A DNA stretch of 64,000 bases from Sva-07 sp963715285 (GCA_963715285.1 CAVQRU010000022.1:154282-218281), one strand, 5' to 3'. Shown: positions 1 through 11,012, counted from the first letter of the stretch. Notes: a model not told the origin generated them from the sequence alone. Numbers and translations: made by a program.

Positions 1-209
1 TTCGGAGGCTTCGGTTCGTGCTTGCCGAACACCCAGTGCCAGGCGGAACGAAACGTGGGCATGACGGCAGTCCTCGGTCGGGCGGTGTTTCCGCTGGGTG
101 AACTGACTGTACGAGCGGTGCCGGCCTCTTGTCCACGCGTCACCGGGTCGTTAGTGTCGCCGTCATCCGACCGAACGTGGACGGATGTCGACGACCCACC
201 GGGGGACAC

Positions 210-1052
210 ATGGCCAACATCATCACAGCGGCGCTCCTGCAGACCGACTGGACCGGAGACAAGGAGTCGATGATCGTCAAGCACGAGGAGGCGGCGCGTG
301 AGGCCGCCGCCCAGGGTGCGCAGATCATGTGCTTCCAGGAACTCTTCTACGGTCCCTACTTCTGCCAGGTGCAGGAGGCCGAGTACTACGACTACACCGA
401 GTACATCCCCGACGGTCCCACCACCAAGCGGTTCCAGGCCCTCGCCAAGGAGCTGAACATGGTGATGGTGCTGCCGATGTACGAGATCGAGCAACCCGGC
501 ATCTACTACAACACCGCGGCGGTGATCGACGCCGACGGCAGCTACCTCGGCAAGTTCCGCAAGCAGCACATCCCGCAGGTGAAGGGCTTCTGGGAGAAGT
601 TCTACTTCCGCCCCGGCAACGGCGGCTACCCGGTCTTCGACACCGCCGTCGGCAAGGTGGGCGTCTACATCTGCTACGACCGCCACTTCCCCGAGGGGTG
701 GCGCATCCTCGGCCTCAACGGCGCCGAGATCGTGTTCAATCCCTCGGCCACGCACCGGGGCCTGAGCGAGTACCTGTGGTCGATCGAGCAGCCCGCGGCG
801 GCCGTGGCGAACATGTACTACGTCGGGGCGATCAACCGGGTCGGCATCGAGCCGCTCGGCGACAACGACTTCTACGGCCAGAGCTACTTCGTCGACCCCC
901 GAGGCCAGTACGTCGGCGACAAGGGCGACCCCTACAAGCCGGAGTTGATCATCAGGGAGCTCGACATGGACCGCATCAAGGAAGTGCGCGACGGCTGGGC
1001 GTTCTACCGCGACCGCCGCCCCGACGCCTACGGCGAGCTGGTCGAAGGATGA
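210..1052 (+). CDS. Carbon-nitrogen hydrolase, probable beta-ureidopropionase
   Basis: Nitrilase-fold enzyme of 280 residues with the Glu-Lys-Cys triad in place: E44 (FQELFYGPYF), K118 (FRKQHIPQ) and C155 (VYICYDRHFPE). The family hydrolyses N-carbamoyl-beta-amino acids to the beta-amino acid, CO2 and ammonia, the last step of reductive pyrimidine breakdown. ATG 210 is chosen because GGGGGA lies at 201-206; an in-frame ATG at 129 would add 27 residues unlike the family. It overlaps the next gene by ATGA, so the two are translationally coupled, and the dihydropyrimidinase neighbour supports the substrate. An N-carbamoyl-D-amino-acid amidohydrolase is the main alternative. Confidence 0.88.
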   Translation: MANIITAALLQTDWTGDKESMIVKHEEAAREAAAQGAQIMCFQELFYGPYFCQVQEAEYYDYTEYIPDGPTTKRFQALAKELNMVMVLPMYEIEQPGIYYNTAAVIDADGSYLGKFRKQHIPQVKGFWEKFYFRPGNGGYPVFDTAVGKVGVYICYDRHFPEGWRILGLNGAEIVFNPSATHRGLSEYLWSIEQPAAAVANMYYVGAINRVGIEPLGDNDFYGQSYFVDPRGQYVGDKGDPYKPELIIRELDMDRIKEVRDGWAFYRDRRPDAYGELVEG

Positions 1053-2464
1053 GTACCACCCTGATCTCCGGCGGAACGGTGATCTCCGCAGTCGGTCGAC
1101 GGGAGGCCGACGTGCTGATCGACGGCGAGTCGATCGTCGCCGTCCTCGCTCCCGGCCAGGCGGCGGCGATGGGCGTGAACGCCGACCGCACGATCGACGC
1201 CAGCGGCAAGTACGTCGTGCCCGGCGGTGTCGACGTGCACACCCACATGGAACTGCCGTTCGGCGGTACCGAGGCATCCGACACCTTCGAGACCGGCACG
1301 ATCGCCGCCGCATGGGGTGGCGTCACCACGATCGTCGACTTCGCGGTGCAGAACACGGGCTTCAGCGTCCAGGAACGTCTCGCCGAGTGGCACGAGAAGG
1401 CGGCCGGCAACTGTGCGATCGACTACGGCTTCCACCAGATCATCGGCGGCGTCGACGACGAGTCGCTGAAGGCGATGACCTACCTCGTCGACAACGAGGG
1501 CATCACCAGCTTCAAGCTGTTCATGGCCTATCCCGGCGTGCTGTACTCCGACGACGGCCAGATCCTGCGGGCGATGCAGAACGCGTCGGAGTCCGGGGCG
1601 ATGATCATGATGCACGCCGAGAACGGCATCGCGATCGACGTGCTCGTGGCCCAGTCGATCGCAAGGGGCGACACCGACCCGAAGTTCCACTCGCTCACCC
1701 GGCCCGCCGAGCTGGAATCGGAAGCGACGCACCGTGCCATCCAGTTGGCCAAGGTCGCCGGCAACGTGCCGCTGTACATCGTGCACATGTCGGCCTCGGG
1801 TGCGCTGGAGGAGGTCGCCGCCGCGCAACACGCCGGCCTCAACGTGTTCGCCGAGACGTGCCCGCAGTATCTGTACCTCACGTTGGAGGACCAGCTCGCC
1901 CAGCCCGGCTTCGAGGGCGCCAAGTGGGTGTGTTCCACCCCGCTGCGCACCAAGCACGAGCACCACCAGGCCGATCTCTGGAAGGGTCTGCGGATGAACG
2001 AGTTGGCCGTGGTCTCCACCGATCACTGCCCGTTCTGCTTCAAGGACCAGAAGGAACTCGGGCTCGGCGACTTCTCCAAGATCCCCAACGGCATCGGCGG
2101 CGTCGAGCACCGCATGGAGCTGCTCTACCAGGGTGTCGTTCTCGGTGAGATCAGCCTCGAGCGTTGGGTCGAGACCTGCTGCACCACCCCGGCTCGGATG
2201 TTCGGCCTCGAGCGCAAGGGCGTGATCGAACCGGGCGCCGACGCCGACATCCTCGTGTGGGACCCGAACCGCAAGACGAAGATCGGCATCAACGACAAAC
2301 ACCACATGAACATGGATCACTCCGCGTACGAGGGCTTCGAGATCGACGGCAAGGTCGACACGGTCATCAGCCGCGGCACCGTCGTCGTCGAGAACGACAC
2401 CTTCACCGGTCGCAAGGGGCACGGCCGGTACGTCAAGCGCAGCCTGTCCAACTATCTCCACTGA
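1049..2464 (+). CDS. hydA: Dihydropyrimidinase / D-hydantoinase
   Basis: Cyclic amidohydrolase of 471 residues, normal length for the family. It opens dihydrouracil, dihydrothymine or 5-substituted hydantoins to the N-carbamoyl product used by the preceding gene. The binuclear metal site is visible: HTH at residues 64-66, a candidate carboxylated lysine in FKLFMAY near 156, histidines in MHAENG and IVHMSASG, and the aspartate of STDHCPF. The start overlaps the upstream stop (ATGA). The stop codon TGA (2462-2464) forms the outer edge of a palindromic repeat. The hydantoinase versus dihydropyrimidinase preference cannot be read from sequence. Confidence 0.9.
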   Translation: MSTTLISGGTVISAVGRREADVLIDGESIVAVLAPGQAAAMGVNADRTIDASGKYVVPGGVDVHTHMELPFGGTEASDTFETGTIAAAWGGVTTIVDFAVQNTGFSVQERLAEWHEKAAGNCAIDYGFHQIIGGVDDESLKAMTYLVDNEGITSFKLFMAYPGVLYSDDGQILRAMQNASESGAMIMMHAENGIAIDVLVAQSIARGDTDPKFHSLTRPAELESEATHRAIQLAKVAGNVPLYIVHMSASGALEEVAAAQHAGLNVFAETCPQYLYLTLEDQLAQPGFEGAKWVCSTPLRTKHEHHQADLWKGLRMNELAVVSTDHCPFCFKDQKELGLGDFSKIPNGIGGVEHRMELLYQGVVLGEISLERWVETCCTTPARMFGLERKGVIEPGADADILVWDPNRKTKIGINDKHHMNMDHSAYEGFEIDGKVDTVISRGTVVVENDTFTGRKGHGRYVKRSLSNYLH

Positions 2465-2502
2465 TCGGGACAACAGGGGTCAGACCCCGGTTGTGCCGAT
2501 CG
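2462..2502. repeat. REP-like palindrome 1, core GGGGTCAGACCCC
   Basis: Inverted repeat centred on base 2482. Arms of about 19 bases pair with two mismatches (75/89 and 69/95). The arm sequence (GATCGG, then ACAAC) differs from most other copies, but the 13-base core is the same. The left edge contains the hydA stop codon. Confidence 0.85.
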
Positions 2503-2529
2503 AAGCAACGGCAACATCACTCATCAGCG

Positions 2530-2560
2530 TGGACAACTGGGGTCTGACCCCTGTTGTCCG
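2530..2560. repeat. REP-like palindrome 2, core GGGGTCTGACCCC
   Basis: Second copy in the same intergenic gap, centred on base 2545, with arms TGGACAAC and GTTGTCCG around the core and one internal mismatch. It shares ACAAC with palindrome 1. The two form a close pair 27 bases apart, upstream of the semialdehyde dehydrogenase gene. Confidence 0.85.
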
Positions 2561-2584
2561 GCCACACATGAATCGAGTACTTCC

Positions 2585-4068
<1,484 letters not shown>

Positions 4069-4069
<1 letters not shown>

Positions 4070-5085
4070 TGGACATCGGCCTGGTTCTGCAGACCACGCC
4101 CCCTGCGGCGCGCGTGATCGATCTGGCGAAGCGGGCCGAGACCTACGGGTTCTCGCACGTGTGGACCTTCGACTCGCACATCCTGTGGGAGGAGCCGTAC
4201 GTCATCCACTCCAAGATCCTCGACGAGACCCGCAACATCGTCGTCGGTCCGATGGTCACCAACCCGGCCACCCGCGACTGGACGGTCACCGCATCGACCT
4301 ACGCCACGCTCAACGAGATGTACGGCAATCGCACCGTCTGTGGACTCGGTCGCGGTGACTCGGCGGTCCGCGTGACGAACGGCAAACCGACCACACTCGC
4401 CACGATGCGCGAGTCGATCACCGTGATCAGAGAACTCGCGAACGGTCGGAGTGTGGAGTACAACGGGTCCACCATCACGCTGCCGTGGGCGGCCAAGAGC
4501 CGACTCGACGTCTACGGCGCCGGGTACGGCCCGAAGGCGCTGAAGATGATCGGCGAGACCTGCGACGGGTTCATCCTGCAGCTCGCCGACCTCTCGATCG
4601 CCGAGTGGACGATCGGTGCGGTGCGGACGGCGGCGAGCGATGCCGGCCGCAACCCGGACGACCTCACGATCTGTGTTGCCGCGCCCGCCTACGTCGGCGA
4701 CGACATGGCGTACATGCGCGACCAGTGCCGGTGGTTCGGTGGCATGGTCGGCAACCACGTCGCCGACATCGTCGAGCGCTACGGCGAGTCGGCACCGGTC
4801 CCGGCGGCGCTCACCGACTACATCAAGGGCCGGCAGGCCTACGACTACAACGAACACGGCCAGGTCGGCAACGTCCACACGGCATTCGTGCCCGACGAGA
4901 TCGTCGACCGGTTCTGCATCCTCGGCCCGGTCGAGGCACAGCTCGAACGCCTCCACGCGTTGGCCGACCTCGGCGTCGACCAGTTCGCGATCTACCTCCA
5001 GCACGACGGCAAGGACCACACGTTGAGTCAGTACGGCGAGTACGTCATCCCTGCACTCCGGGAACAGGCGTTGGCCCGTTCGTGA
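4069..5085 (+). CDS. LLM-class flavin/F420-dependent oxidoreductase
   Basis: Luciferase-like monooxygenase fold of 338 residues. The opening MDIGLVLQTTPPAARVIDLAKRAE and the strand VCGLGRGDSAVR are typical of F420-dependent LLM proteins. It sits inside the pyrimidine operon with one-base overlaps on both sides (TGATG at 4067-4071 and 5083-5087), so it is co-translated with mmsA and the importer. The substrate is unknown. Operon position suggests a step in pyrimidine or hydantoin use, for example reduction of the pyrimidine ring, since no dihydropyrimidine dehydrogenase is in the window. That role is inference. Confidence 0.8.
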
Positions 5086-5936
5086 TGCGTCGCGGTGCGC
5101 GTCGGGCGGCACTGTTCGTCGTGGCGCTGGTGTGTGTCGCGGCGCTGTGGGAGTTCTACAAGGTCGTCGGCCCCGAGGACGGCGCCGAGATCTTCGGATG
5201 GCGGCTGGTCCCGCGAGCAAGCGATCGCGCGATGCCGCACACGTGGACGATGGTGGAGCGATTGTTCGACCCCGAGGTGCGAGGTCGCAACACGCCGATC
5301 TGGCAGGCGGTGCTGGGCTACAGCTGGTACACGTTCCGGATGGCGTTCGTCGGGCTGGTGCTCGGTGGGGTGTTCGGCGTGGCGCTGGCGATCGTGATGG
5401 CCAGGTTCAAGGTCATCGAACGTGGATTGCTGCCGTACGTGATCGCATCGCAGACCGTGCCGCTGATCGCCCTTGCGCCACAGGTCGCCGCGATCGGTGG
5501 CAACTGGGACCTCCCGAAGTGGATGTGGGTGTCGTCGCTCGGCGCGTTCCTGGCCTTCTTCCCGATCGCGGTTGCCACGCTCAAGGGCCTGAGCACCGCG
5601 CCGGCCGCATCGCTCGAACTCATGGACAGCTACGCCGCCGGGTGGTGGCGGACCCTCGTCAAGTTGCGCCTGCCGGCCGCCGTGCCGACCATGGTGCCCG
5701 GGATGAAACTGGCCGCGACCGCCGCGGTGATCGGCGTGATCGTCTCGGAGATCTCCACGGGTGTACGCGGCATCGGGTTCGCCTCGCTGACCTACGGCCA
5801 GAAGGCCACGAGTGATCCGGCCCAGCTCTACACGGCCGTGTTCGGCGCGGCGACGATCGGACTGCTGATGTTCGGCCTGGTCGTGGCGCTCGAGGCGATC
5901 GCGATGCGGAACCGACCCCCGGAGGCCGGCGCGTGA
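5085..5936 (+). CDS. ABC transporter permease (SsuC/ThiX/RibX type), first of two
   Basis: Membrane protein of 283 residues with an N-terminal signal anchor and about six helices. The binding-protein-dependent transport loop is at MDSYAAGWWRTLVKLRLPAAVP (the EAA motif that docks the ATPase). The start ATG overlaps the previous stop, and the stop overlaps the next GTG (GTGA). Two permeases, one ATPase and one NMT1/THI5-like binding protein make an importer of the nitrate/sulfonate/thiamine-precursor class. The operon suggests it brings in a pyrimidine or hydantoin. Confidence 0.85.
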   Translation: MRRGARRAALFVVALVCVAALWEFYKVVGPEDGAEIFGWRLVPRASDRAMPHTWTMVERLFDPEVRGRNTPIWQAVLGYSWYTFRMAFVGLVLGGVFGVALAIVMARFKVIERGLLPYVIASQTVPLIALAPQVAAIGGNWDLPKWMWVSSLGAFLAFFPIAVATLKGLSTAPAASLELMDSYAAGWWRTLVKLRLPAAVPTMVPGMKLAATAAVIGVIVSEISTGVRGIGFASLTYGQKATSDPAQLYTAVFGAATIGLLMFGLVVALEAIAMRNRPPEAGA

Positions 5937-6769
5937 GTGCAACGGATTCCCTCTCGGCGTCGGCGGCCGTCGTCGTCGACGGCGTGTCGATGACCTTCAA
6001 TCCCGGCCGGTCCAACCAGGTCGACGCCCTGTCCGACATCGGGCTGTCGATCCACGCCGGCGACTTCGTCTCGTTGATCGGGCCGTCCGGCTGCGGCAAG
6101 TCGACGCTGCTGCGCCTCATCGCGAATCTGATCGAGCCGTCGGCGGGCACGGTGCTCGTGAACGGCAAGTCGGCCAAGCAGGCTCGCCTGGATCAGGACT
6201 ACGGGATGGCGTTCCAGCAATCGGGCCTCTTCGAGTGGCGCACGGTTCGCAAGAACATCGAACTGCCGCTCGAGCTCAAGGGGTGGGACAAGACCAAGCG
6301 CCGAGCACGCGCGGAGGAGATGCTGGGCCTGGTCCAGTTGGCCGATTTCGGAGCGCACCTTCCGTGGCAGCTCTCCGGTGGCATGCAGCAGCGCGTGGCG
6401 ATCGCCCGAGCGCTTGCGTCCCATCCACCCCTGCTGTTGATGGACGAGCCGTTCGGTGCGCTCGACGAGATGACGCGCGAACACATGCAGGCAGAACTCC
6501 TGCGCATCTGCGCGAAAGCCGAGACCACGGTGGTGTTCGTCACCCACTCCATTCCCGAAGCGGTGTACCTGTCGAATCGAGTCGTCGTGATGTCGCCACG
6601 TCCGGGCAGGATCACCCAGATCGTCGACGTCGACCTCGGATCCGAACGCGACGAGGACACCCGCGAGGACGATCTCTTCTACAAGAAGATCACCGAGGTG
6701 CGTGAAGCGCTTCGAGGCGCCGAGCGACTCCCGGGGCCCGATGGTGCACGAGGCGTGGAGGACCGGTGA
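5933..6769 (+). CDS. ABC transporter ATP-binding protein (SsuB/ThiZ type)
   Basis: ATPase of 278 residues with Walker A GPSGCGKST, Q-loop FQQSGLFEW, signature LSGGMQQR, Walker B LLLMDEPFGALDE and the switch histidine in FVTHS. It energises import by the flanking permeases. GTG 5933 overlaps the previous stop (GTGA), and its own stop overlaps the next GTG at 6766, a run of four coupled junctions across the importer. Confidence 0.93.
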   Translation: MSATDSLSASAAVVVDGVSMTFNPGRSNQVDALSDIGLSIHAGDFVSLIGPSGCGKSTLLRLIANLIEPSAGTVLVNGKSAKQARLDQDYGMAFQQSGLFEWRTVRKNIELPLELKGWDKTKRRARAEEMLGLVQLADFGAHLPWQLSGGMQQRVAIARALASHPPLLLMDEPFGALDEMTREHMQAELLRICAKAETTVVFVTHSIPEAVYLSNRVVVMSPRPGRITQIVDVDLGSERDEDTREDDLFYKKITEVREALRGAERLPGPDGARGVEDR

Positions 6770-7578
6770 CGGCGCTTCACGCGATCTGGAAGTTCCTGGT
6801 GCCGCCGCTGATCGTGGGGGTGTTGTTCGTCGGCACCTGGGAGATCATCGTGCAGGTGTTCGACATCCAGCCGTTCCTGCTGCCCGCACCGTCGTCGATC
6901 GCCACCACGCTCGGCGACAACTGGAGCAAGGTCTGGGACGCGATGGCCGTGACCGGCGCCAATGCGCTGGTGGGGCTGGTCTTCGGCGTCGTCAGCGGTG
7001 TGGCCCTCAGCTTCGTGCTCATGCGGTTCAACGTCGTCAACGAGTTGGTGACCCCACTGGCGGTCGCGCTCAACGCCATCCCGATCATCGTGCTCGTGCC
7101 CGTGTTCAACAACATGTTCGCGAGCACGACCGAGGTGCCCCGTCGCCTGATGGTCACCTTGATCGTGTCGTTCATCGTGTTGCTCAACGTCGCCAAGGGT
7201 CTCCGACAGGTGAGCGCGACGCACATGGAACTGCTCCATTCGTACGCGGCGTCGCCGTCGGAGATCCTCCGCAAGGCGCGGATCCCGAACGCGATGTCCT
7301 ATCTGTTCACCGCGCTCAAGATCGCCGCGCCGGTTGCCGTCATCACCGCCTTCGTCTCGGAGTACTTCGGCGGCAGTCAGAACGGGCTCGGTTACGGCAT
7401 CACGTCGAACGCGGCCATCTCGAGGACCGCAGCCTCGTGGGGATACGTCGTCGGCGCCTGCCTCCTCGGGCTGGCGTTCTACCTCGCGGCCGTGATCCTG
7501 GAACGCCTGGCATCACCGTCTCACCGATCCACCAAACAACAAGCACGGGGCTTCAACCCCGGGGGAGCAACAGCATGA
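6766..7578 (+). CDS. ABC transporter permease, second of two
   Basis: Membrane protein of 270 residues with about six helices and the EAA loop at LLHSYAASPSEILRKARIPNA. Its sequence is clearly divergent from the first permease, so the channel is probably a heterodimer. GTG 6766 overlaps the ATPase stop, and the ATG of the binding protein overlaps its own stop (ATGA at 7575-7578). Confidence 0.88.
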   Translation: MTALHAIWKFLVPPLIVGVLFVGTWEIIVQVFDIQPFLLPAPSSIATTLGDNWSKVWDAMAVTGANALVGLVFGVVSGVALSFVLMRFNVVNELVTPLAVALNAIPIIVLVPVFNNMFASTTEVPRRLMVTLIVSFIVLLNVAKGLRQVSATHMELLHSYAASPSEILRKARIPNAMSYLFTALKIAAPVAVITAFVSEYFGGSQNGLGYGITSNAAISRTAASWGYVVGACLLGLAFYLAAVILERLASPSHRSTKQQARGFNPGGATA

Positions 7579-8780
7579 ACAAGCAACGTGTGCGATTGGC
7601 AACGGCGGGCATCGTCGCCCTTGCCCTGATAGGAGCTGCCTGTGGCAGCGACGACGACTCGTCCAGCGAGCCGTCCGACACCTCGGCGACCAGCGAGGCG
7701 CCGGCTGATTCGACGGCCGGAGGTGAACCGGCCGCCGACTGCGAGTCGCCCGAGCCGGTCAGCCTGCAGCTGCAGTGGTTCACGCAGGCACAGTTCGCCG
7801 GCTACTACGCCGCGAAGGACAAGGGCTTCTACGAGGACCGGTGCCTCGATGTCACCATCGTCGAAGGCGGCGTCGAGATCGTGCCGCAGACCCAGCTCGC
7901 GAACGGCGACGTCGACTTCGCGCTGGCCTGGGTGCCCAAGGCGCTCGCCAGCCGTGAGGCCGGTGCCGACATCGCCAACATCGCCCAGATCTACCAGCGG
8001 TCGGGCACGCTGCAGGTGAGCTTCGCCGACGCGGACATCACGACGCCCGAGGACTTCGCCGGCAAGAAGATCGGCAACTGGGGATTCGGCAACGAGTACG
8101 AGGTCTTCGCCGCGATCGGCGAGGCCGGCCTCGACCCGGCCACCGACGTCACACTCGTCGGTCAGCAGTTCGACATGGTCGCACTGCTCGACGGCTCGAT
8201 CGACGCCGCCGAAGCGATGACCTACAACGAGTACGCACAGGTGCTCGAGACGGTGAACCCCGACACGGGCGAGCTCTACACGCCCGAGGACTTCAACGTC
8301 ATCAGCTACGAGGAGATCGGTGTCGGCATGCTGCAGGACGCGATCTGGGCCGATGCGGGCCGGCTCGCCGACGATCCTGCCTACCAGGACCAGGCGACCC
8401 GCTTCGTCGCAGCCTCGATCGAGGGCTGGATCTACTGCCGTGACAACGTCGAGGAGTGCCGCGACATCGTCGTCGCTGCCGGTTCGACGCTGGGCAGCAG
8501 CCACCAGTTGTGGCAGATGAACGAGGTCAACAAGCTCATCTGGCCGTCGCCCGACGGCATCGGCTACATCGATCAGGCCGCATGGGATCGCACCGTCGAG
8601 ATCAGCCAGAACACGCCGAACCTCGACGGCGCGACCGTCCTGACGGCACCGCCGACCGACGGTGCCTTCACCAACGAGATCGTCGAAGCCGCGTGGGCGT
8701 TGCTCGACGGGAAGGGCCTCGACCTGTTCGCCGACGGCTTCGCTCCGATCGAGGTCACGTTGAACGAAGGCGGCGAGTGA
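7575..8780 (+). CDS. ABC transporter substrate-binding lipoprotein, NMT1/THI5-like
   Basis: Lipoprotein of 401 residues. The signal peptide ends in lipobox IGAAC, followed by an Asp/Ser-rich linker. The mature part starts with LQLQWFTQAQFAGYYAAKDKGFYE, the hallmark of binding proteins for thiamine precursors (ThiY), riboflavin (RibY) and related ring compounds. It delivers the ligand to the two permeases encoded upstream. The neighbouring dihydropyrimidinase and beta-ureidopropionase point to a pyrimidine or hydantoin ligand, but thiamine-pyrimidine or riboflavin uptake cannot be excluded. Confidence 0.88.
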   Translation: MNKQRVRLATAGIVALALIGAACGSDDDSSSEPSDTSATSEAPADSTAGGEPAADCESPEPVSLQLQWFTQAQFAGYYAAKDKGFYEDRCLDVTIVEGGVEIVPQTQLANGDVDFALAWVPKALASREAGADIANIAQIYQRSGTLQVSFADADITTPEDFAGKKIGNWGFGNEYEVFAAIGEAGLDPATDVTLVGQQFDMVALLDGSIDAAEAMTYNEYAQVLETVNPDTGELYTPEDFNVISYEEIGVGMLQDAIWADAGRLADDPAYQDQATRFVAASIEGWIYCRDNVEECRDIVVAAGSTLGSSHQLWQMNEVNKLIWPSPDGIGYIDQAAWDRTVEISQNTPNLDGATVLTAPPTDGAFTNEIVEAAWALLDGKGLDLFADGFAPIEVTLNEGGE

Positions 8781-8804
8781 TCACCAGCTGACGGGCGTCC
8801 AACG

Positions 8805-8843
8805 CGTGGACACGTGCGCGCTCCGGGCGCGCACGTGTCCACG
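8805..8843. terminator. Perfect 17-bp hairpin between convergent genes
   Basis: Bases 8805-8821 and 8827-8843 are exact reverse complements around a 5-base TCCGG loop. It lies between the stops of the binding-protein gene (+) and the acetyltransferase gene (-), so it probably ends transcription from both sides. There is no clear T-tract. Confidence 0.7.
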
Positions 8844-8859
8844 GGAACGGGTTGGGTCC

Positions 8860-9546
8860 TCAGCGGCGGGGCCAGAGTCCCCAGACGGTCCAGCCGCGAT
8901 CGGCGAACCCGACGGCCTCGGCGACGCGGGCGCTGGCGGTGTTGTCGGGGGCGTGCAGGTACGTCGGGACCGCGCCGTCGGCGAGGATCCGGCGGGCCGC
9001 GCCGGCAACGAGTCCGCGAGCCACGCCCCGGCCTCGGGTCGCTTCATCGGTGACGACGGCGACCTCGTGGCCGTAGCGGTCGTGGATCTTGATGCCAACA
9101 CCCGCGACGGGTCGGCCGTCGTCGCCGAACGCGACCAGACGCGGCCCGTTGAACGGCGCGAGCCACTCCGGCAGGTCGTCGGTCTGCTGCTCGAACCAGA
9201 CGCCCAGATCGGGAACGTCCGGATCGACCTCTTCGGTGGTGCGGAAGACACCGCTCCCGAACGCGGCAGGTCCGACTCCGAGGATCTCGCCGAGGTCGTC
9301 GCCGAGGCCTGGGCGCCCGAGGTCGCCGCCGATGGCATCGGTCACCCGATCGACGGCCGCGGGTGGGACCGCGATCACAGTGCCGTGGCCGTTCCCGACG
9401 CCCTGGAGGGGGCGCACGATTCCGTCCCAGGTGGGTTCGAGCCGTGCCGGATCGCCGACGACGTGGAGACCGGACGACGGCGGTGGCCACTCGCCGACCC
9501 AGGAACGAAGGTGGAGCGTCAGTCGGTCGCTCGTGGGCTCGGCCAT
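8860..9546 (-). CDS. GNAT-family N-acetyltransferase
   Basis: Protein of 228 residues. The C-terminal half carries the acetyl-CoA loop EATRGRGVARGL and the late GNAT motif DNTASARVAEAVGF. The N-terminal half is a poorly conserved lead domain, as in two-part FR47-like GNATs. The substrate cannot be told. It stands alone, convergent with the importer. ATG 9546 lies 7 bases after a -10-like TAGCTT, which supports this start. Confidence 0.78.
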   Translation of the reverse strand: MAEPTSDRLTLHLRSWVGEWPPPSSGLHVVGDPARLEPTWDGIVRPLQGVGNGHGTVIAVPPAAVDRVTDAIGGDLGRPGLGDDLGEILGVGPAAFGSGVFRTTEEVDPDVPDLGVWFEQQTDDLPEWLAPFNGPRLVAFGDDGRPVAGVGIKIHDRYGHEVAVVTDEATRGRGVARGLVAGAARRILADGAVPTYLHAPDNTASARVAEAVGFADRGWTVWGLWPRR

Positions 9547-9553
9547 CCGACGG

Positions 9554-9559
9554 AAGCTA
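9554..9559 (-). promoter_or_regulatory. -10 box of the GNAT gene
   Basis: TAGCTT on the minus strand, 7 bases before ATG 9546. The transcript would start at or next to the start codon. Confidence 0.5.
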
Positions 9560-9613
9560 GATCGCAGCGACCATGCGCGGCCGGTCGTGCGCGCCCCCGC
9601 CTCACGAGAACGG

Positions 9614-10966
9614 TCAGGACATCGCAGCGTCGGCGACGCTCAGGGCGGCGTCGAGGATGGCGAGGCCGTCGCGGGCGAGGTCGTCGGGGGTGTTGCACGG
9701 TGGCACCACGTGGATGCGGTTGCCGGCCGACAGCGGCCACATGCCGTTGCGCTTGCACTCGGCGACGACGGCCCCCACGGTCGCCGGAGGTGCCGGCTCG
9801 CGGGTCGCCGGGTCGGTGACGAGTTCGACCGCCCAGAACACGCCGAGGCCACGAACCTCTCCGACCGACGGGTGCCGACCGGCCATGTCGAGCAGCGCCG
9901 GGCCGATGATGTCGTCGCCGAGGTGGCGGGCATGAGCGAGCACGCCCTCCTCCTCGAAGATCGCGATGCTCGCGACGGCGGTCGCGCACGCCAAGGGGTG
10001 GCCGGAATACGTGAGCCCTCCGGGGAACATCCTGTCGTCGTACGCGTGGGCGATCGCCGAGGAGATCACGACACCACCGAGCGGGACGTACCCGGAGTTG
10101 ACCCCCTTGGCGAAGCAGATCAGATCGGGCTGGGCCTCCCAGTGCTGCCACGCGAACCACTGACCGGTCCGACCGAACCCCGCCATCACCTCGTCGGCGA
10201 TCCACACGATGCCGAACTCGTCGCAGAGCGAACGGACGCCCTCCAGGTAACCGGGCGGCGGCACGAGGATGCCGTTCGTGCCGACCACCGATTCGAGGAC
10301 GATCGCCGCGACCTTGTCGGCGCCCTCCACGAGGATGGTCTCGCGAAGGTGTTGCAGCGCGCGCTCCGTCTCCTGTTCCGGCGAGTCGGAGTGGAACGCC
10401 GAACGGTACGGATAGGGCCCCCAGAACTTCACGAGCCCGGGCACCGACGGCTCGTTCTCCAACCGGCGAGGCTCGCCGGTCAGCCCGACGGTGAGGGCGG
10501 TGCCGCCGTGGTAGCTGCGGTAGGCCGACAACACCTTCATCCGGCCGGTGTAGCCCTTGGCCAGTCGCACCGCGTTCTCGACGGCCTCGGCACCGGCGTT
10601 GGTGAAGAAGACCTTCTCGAAGTGGCCGCCGGCACCGTCGCGGTTCGCCTTCTCGACGATCAGCCGACCGGCCTCGCTGCGCTGATCGTTGGCGAACGGT
10701 GGCGCCACCATGCACAGGACGTCGGCCTGGTCCTTGATCGCCTGGATCATCTTCGGGTGCTGGTGCCCGAGGTTCATGTTGACCAACATGCTGGTGAAGT
10801 CGATCCACGTCGTTCCGTTCGGGTCCCAGAACGTGGAGCCGGATGCGCCGGCGATCACGGTGGGGTCGAGCGTGCCCTGCACCGACCAGGAATGGAAGAC
10901 GCGGGCGCGGTCGTTGGCGTAGGCGTCGTCGAGCAACGCGGAGCGTGGGGAGTCGAGCTGAGTCAC
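9614..10966 (-). CDS. Class III aminotransferase (beta-alanine or omega-amino-acid:pyruvate type)
   Basis: PLP enzyme of 450 residues. It shows FFTNAGAEAVENAVRLAK, the IADEVMAGFGRTG segment (PLP-ring aspartate) and the Schiff-base lysine in CFAKGVNSG. Members interconvert beta-alanine, taurine, GABA or similar amines with pyruvate or 2-oxoglutarate. Its closeness to the pyrimidine operon suggests beta-alanine to malonate semialdehyde, the missing link between beta-ureidopropionase and MmsA. It is convergent and not in that operon, so this is inference. The GTG start at 10966 follows TACGAT by 7 bases. Confidence 0.82.
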   Translation of the reverse strand: MTQLDSPRSALLDDAYANDRARVFHSWSVQGTLDPTVIAGASGSTFWDPNGTTWIDFTSMLVNMNLGHQHPKMIQAIKDQADVLCMVAPPFANDQRSEAGRLIVEKANRDGAGGHFEKVFFTNAGAEAVENAVRLAKGYTGRMKVLSAYRSYHGGTALTVGLTGEPRRLENEPSVPGLVKFWGPYPYRSAFHSDSPEQETERALQHLRETILVEGADKVAAIVLESVVGTNGILVPPPGYLEGVRSLCDEFGIVWIADEVMAGFGRTGQWFAWQHWEAQPDLICFAKGVNSGYVPLGGVVISSAIAHAYDDRMFPGGLTYSGHPLACATAVASIAIFEEEGVLAHARHLGDDIIGPALLDMAGRHPSVGEVRGLGVFWAVELVTDPATREPAPPATVGAVVAECKRNGMWPLSAGNRIHVVPPCNTPDDLARDGLAILDAALSVADAAMS

Positions 10967-10973
10967 GGTTGCG

Positions 10974-10979
10974 ATCGTA
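10974..10979 (-). promoter_or_regulatory. -10 box of the aminotransferase gene
   Basis: TACGAT on the minus strand, 7 bases before GTG 10966. It lies back to back with the -10 box of the divergent hydrolase gene. Confidence 0.5.
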
Positions 10980-11000
10980 TGGCAGAACCCCGATCGGGTC

Positions 11001-11006
11001 TACGGT
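11001..11006 (+). promoter_or_regulatory. -10 box of the dienelactone hydrolase gene
   Basis: TACGGT, 6 bases before ATG 11013, with no Shine-Dalgarno between. The mRNA probably begins with its start codon. Confidence 0.55.
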
Positions 11007-11012
11007 TGGCGT

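Noticed and set aside
22..273. Short open frame at the window start
   Set aside because: It overlaps the beta-ureidopropionase start, has no recognisable domain and looks like a shadow frame in high-GC sequence.
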